A DNA stretch of 64,000 bases from CBDCWO01 sp965223405 (lineage in GTDB: Bacteria > Bacteroidota > Bacteroidia > Chitinophagales > Saprospiraceae), in assembly GCA_965223405.1 (NCBI GenBank), contig CBDCWO010000006.1, forward strand, positions 6,634,001 to 6,698,000. The letters are read 5' to 3'. The position numbers and the translations under genes are program-made. This document shows positions 62,110-64,000 of the stretch, piece by piece. Each line of letters opens with the position of its first letter. The first letter of the stretch is position 1. The notes under the pieces were generated by a model, which was given only the letters and a program-made list of their open reading frames with translations, made no database searches and had not been told where the DNA came from.

Positions 62110-62510
62110 TTCTCAATCCTGGCATATTTAGAACACGATTGAATACGATTAAACAGGATTCAGTTTGAAATCAGAAATCAGAGGTCAGAAGTCAGACTCA
62201 AGCCCTCCACCAATCTCTATCGTAATTCGTAATTTTTTTCCATGCCCCATGCTCCCAGCTCCATGCCACATGCTCCAACCACCCTTCACCGTACACCCAC
62301 TTACGCCCCGGGCTTCAGTGGGCAAAGCCGATTACCGTCTACCGTTTCCTTTAGTATTGTAATTACACAATTCAACAGGCATTGTTAATCTTCTCACAAC
62401 TCTCAACTCACAACTCCCTTCACCGTCCACCCACTTACGCCCAGGGCTACAGTGGGCAAAGCCGATCACCCACTTACGCCAGGGCTTCAGCGGGCAAAGC
62501 CGATTTCCGG
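62110..62510. repeat. Mosaic repeat, copy e
   Basis: Head TTTAGAACACGATTGAATAC .. AACAGGATTCAGTTTGAAAT, body CATGCCCCATGCTCCCAGC, a first tail at about 62295-62330, an internal segment (TTTAGTATTGTAATTACA .. CACAACTCTCAACTCACAAC) shared with copy a, and two further tails to 62510. The gene-free interval 62034-62901 consists mostly of this. The part 62530-62640 carries CTCCGCTTCGCTCTCTGACAG-like pieces related to 25310-25450. Confidence 0.82.
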
Positions 62511-62739
62511 TTTCCGTTCTCCCCAACTCACCTAAGCACTAGCTACGGTCGGGCAAGGCGTACTCCGCTTCGCTCTCTGACAGTGTGCGCCAAAACTTTC
62601 AGTGTCGGCGTAAGCCTTGGCGAAAGAGAGTCCACAATAAATCCCCCACAATCAAGTTATTTCTATATCTACACCTTCCAAAATTCAAAAAATTGTAGAT
62701 TCTATGAAAACCCACTACTCCATACGAACAGGCATTTTG

Positions 62740-62753
62740 CCCCCCCCCCCCCC
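62740..62753. repeat. Run of 14 C residues
   Basis: An uninterrupted (C)14 tract lies 148 bp before the ATG of the LuxR-type gene. Tracts of this length change length readily during replication. Next to it, at 62779-62800, GTTCCTGAATTTCCGGGAAC is a near-perfect inverted repeat that could be an operator. Confidence 0.8.
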
Positions 62754-62901
62754 GAAAAATCACCACATTGATAATGTTGTTCCTGAATTTCCGGGAACAA
62801 AAACCACCGCCATCAGAATCATTTCTTCCAGGTACCAATAAGTGGACCATAATTGAACTCGTAATCAACCATCATTAACCTATCTATAAAAATGTAACAC
62901 C

Positions 62902-63123
62902 ATGAAAAAGGACCACAATCTGGATAATCCACTAACTAAACGGGAACTGGAAATATTAAAATTTTTGCGCCGCGGATTTTCATCAAAAATGACTGCCAAT
63001 ATACTATTCATCTCCCCTAGAACAGTGGAAACACATCGGCAAAATATGTTAAAAAAATCCAATTGCCACAATACCCCAGAACTTATTTTGTGGGCAATTA
63101 AGCATGATATTTTGCAGGAATAG
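62902..63123 (+). CDS. Stand-alone LuxR-type (GerE) HTH protein
   Basis: 73 residues, essentially one LuxR-type DNA-binding domain: LTKRELEILKFLRRGFSSKM, then ANILFISPRTVETHRQNMLK and NTPELILWAIKHDIL. The highly conserved PLTxRExEIL start and SPRTVETHRQNM recognition helix are intact. No receiver or ligand domain is attached, so it resembles GerE-type orphan regulators. It could bind DNA as a dimer under an unknown control, perhaps set by the upstream C-tract. It lies 25 bp before a palindromic element. Confidence 0.85.
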   Translation: MKKDHNLDNPLTKRELEILKFLRRGFSSKMTANILFISPRTVETHRQNMLKKSNCHNTPELILWAIKHDILQE

Positions 63124-63148
63124 TTTTAAAATAACACAACTACATAAA

Positions 63149-63310
63149 GAAGTGATTTAATAATAGATGTTAAAATGAGTTGTATGTGCTTGGTTTTCAA
63201 GACGAAGCTCTTTTTGAGATTCATAGCCAAAGCTATGGATCGAGAAAAAGCTGAAGTATTGAGAATCAATGGCATGCAAATCATTTAACAATTTGTTTTT
63301 AAATCACTTC
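63149..63310. mobile_element. 162-bp palindromic MITE, copy B
   Basis: Same length and ends as copy A (GAAGTGATTTAATAATAGAT on the left; right end read inward GAAGTGATTTAAAAACAAAT, as in the IS left end). Flanked by AAA on both sides (63146-63148 and 63311-63313), a 3-bp target duplication. The arms pair along the full length; for example left TTGGTTTTCAAGAC corresponds to right-arm TTGATTCTCAATAC. It lies 25 bp after the LuxR-type gene and may act as its terminator. Confidence 0.87.
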
Positions 63311-63683
63311 AAACTTTAAATAACATTTAGGTAAATACCAGAGTTTTTATTTGTATCTGGGCCAAAGTGAATAATGTTATACTATTTCCAAGCCTCAGTT
63401 GAGTTTGCTTTAGTAATTCATGACCTAAACTATAAAATTGGAAATTTGCTTGAAAGAGGTTGCCCTATTCCGCATGGGTGAAATGACGTTAAAAATCGAT
63501 TGGGTATTTCTTCCTTCGACATCTATGAACACCTCAGGCAGGCAGAGCGTAACAATATCAAAATTTCGATTTCCAGAGACTTGAGTATTCGAGAAACTTA
63601 GGAATATCACTGGCAGTAACCATGAAAAAAAGTAACAAATAAATCTCCTTTCTATAGTGGGCGGATCTATCCCTAAAGACTAG
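63311..63683. other. Gene-free stretch
   Basis: Only a short minus-strand reading frame (about 60 codons, 63425-63610) without recognisable motifs or a plausible start context. I see nothing else. Confidence 0.5.
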
Positions 63684-63843
63684 TGCTTCAGGAACGAAGT
63701 AATGGCACTATTATACGATGTTATTTTTGATTTAGACAAGGCGAAGGTTCTCGCATGTAGCCCAAGCTACATAAGCGGTTCTTCAACGAAGTATAAATTA
63801 AAAAGAACAAGTAAAATGGTGTTAGTATTTTGTTCCTGAAGCA
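63684..63843. mobile_element. 160-bp palindromic foldback element (TGCTTCAGGAAC ends)
   Basis: Left TGCTTCAGGAAC and right GTTCCTGAAGCA are perfect inverted repeats, and pairing continues inward (TTATTTTTGATTTAGAC corresponds to right-arm TTCTTTTTAATTTATAC). The tip is GCATGTAGC / GCTACATAAGC at about 63754-63775. CTAG lies on both sides (63680-63683, 63844-63847); CTAG is itself a palindrome, so the duplication is compatible but not proven. No coding capacity. Confidence 0.8.
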
Positions 63844-63847
63844 CTAG

Positions 63848-64000
63848 GCCACCGGCAATGGCTTCGATCTATATCACACAACTCAAAACATTCAAATTTT
63901 TACGCTTAACAAAAGTTCGAAGCAAAACACCTAGCGCTTTGACGGAAACAAATTGTTCCGAATCCTCAAGATTCGGGATTTTTCATACCGTTGCGTTGAA
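63848..64000. other. Window end, no gene recognised
   Basis: Short reading frames in both directions lack motifs. CCGAATCCTCAAGATTCGGGATTTTT at 63957-63982 is a hairpin (CCGAATC/GATTCGG) followed by TTTTT, possibly a terminator for a plus-strand transcript. Confidence 0.4.

Noticed and set aside
62165..62771. Reading frames over mosaic repeat copy e and the C14 tract
   Set aside because: They translate repeats present in five copies, and the frames are not conserved between copies.
63425..63610. 61-codon minus-strand reading frame near the window end
   Set aside because: No recognisable motif, no upstream context and no neighbour that supports it.

Overview
The window comes from a Bacteroidota chromosome, most likely the Saprospiria (Saprospiraceae/Lewinellaceae-like). 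The evidence is a SusC/SusD pair behind an ECF sigma factor and a FecR/DUF4974 anti-sigma factor, DUF4249 lipoproteins beside a TonB-dependent receptor, type IX secretion (T9SS) sorting tails and a PorV homologue, AT-rich DNA, and gene starts without obvious Shine-Dalgarno sequences. The family-level placement is inference.

Region 1 (1-23.6 kb, all minus strand) is an envelope and polysaccharide region. It holds the start of a GH29 fucosidase (cut by the window edge), a large glycoside-hydrolase-like protein, and a TonB-receptor / DUF4249 x2 / MG2-like cluster. Behind an ECF sigma factor and FecR it also has SusC, SusD, a hairpin terminator, a CRTAC1/ASPIC-UnbV protein and PorV. A vanadium-haloperoxidase-like protein with a T9SS tail and a GH16 beta-glucanase follow.

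Region 2 (23.9-49.8 kb) is mostly core genome. It contains a front-end-type fatty acid desaturase, a DUF4369/DUF5106/thioredoxin protein, pyrR-pyrB, a small lipoprotein gene, an operon of hypothetical-DUF3822-rsmD-argS-glnS, tsaD, a DUF697+SHOCT protein, an EI24-like membrane protein and a DPP-IV-like S9 peptidase. A compact four-gene operon (LVIVD beta-propeller, outer-membrane protein, ECF sigma factor, membrane-anchored barrel-like protein), a second GH29 fucosidase and a TolC-family protein complete it.

Region 3 (49.8-64 kb) is accessory DNA rich in repeats. It carries three arrays of a 110-bp REP-like unit, one of them directly after a frameshifted GIY-YIG nuclease gene, and five copies of a second mosaic repeat. 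It also has an IS5-type insertion sequence, a HEPN/MNT toxin-antitoxin pair, an intact and a broken copy of the same PIN-type module, a RelE-like module running into the end of lepB, two 6-bladed beta-propeller lipoproteins, a PD-(D/E)XK-like protein and a stand-alone LuxR-type HTH protein.

The most unusual signal is a set of about 160-bp DNA elements, each an imperfect palindrome along its whole length. There are two 162-bp copies (38506-38667 and 63149-63310) whose ends and 3-bp target duplications match the resident IS, plus two unrelated elements of the same size and architecture (52380-52542 and 63684-63843). No tRNA, rRNA or CRISPR array was recognised.
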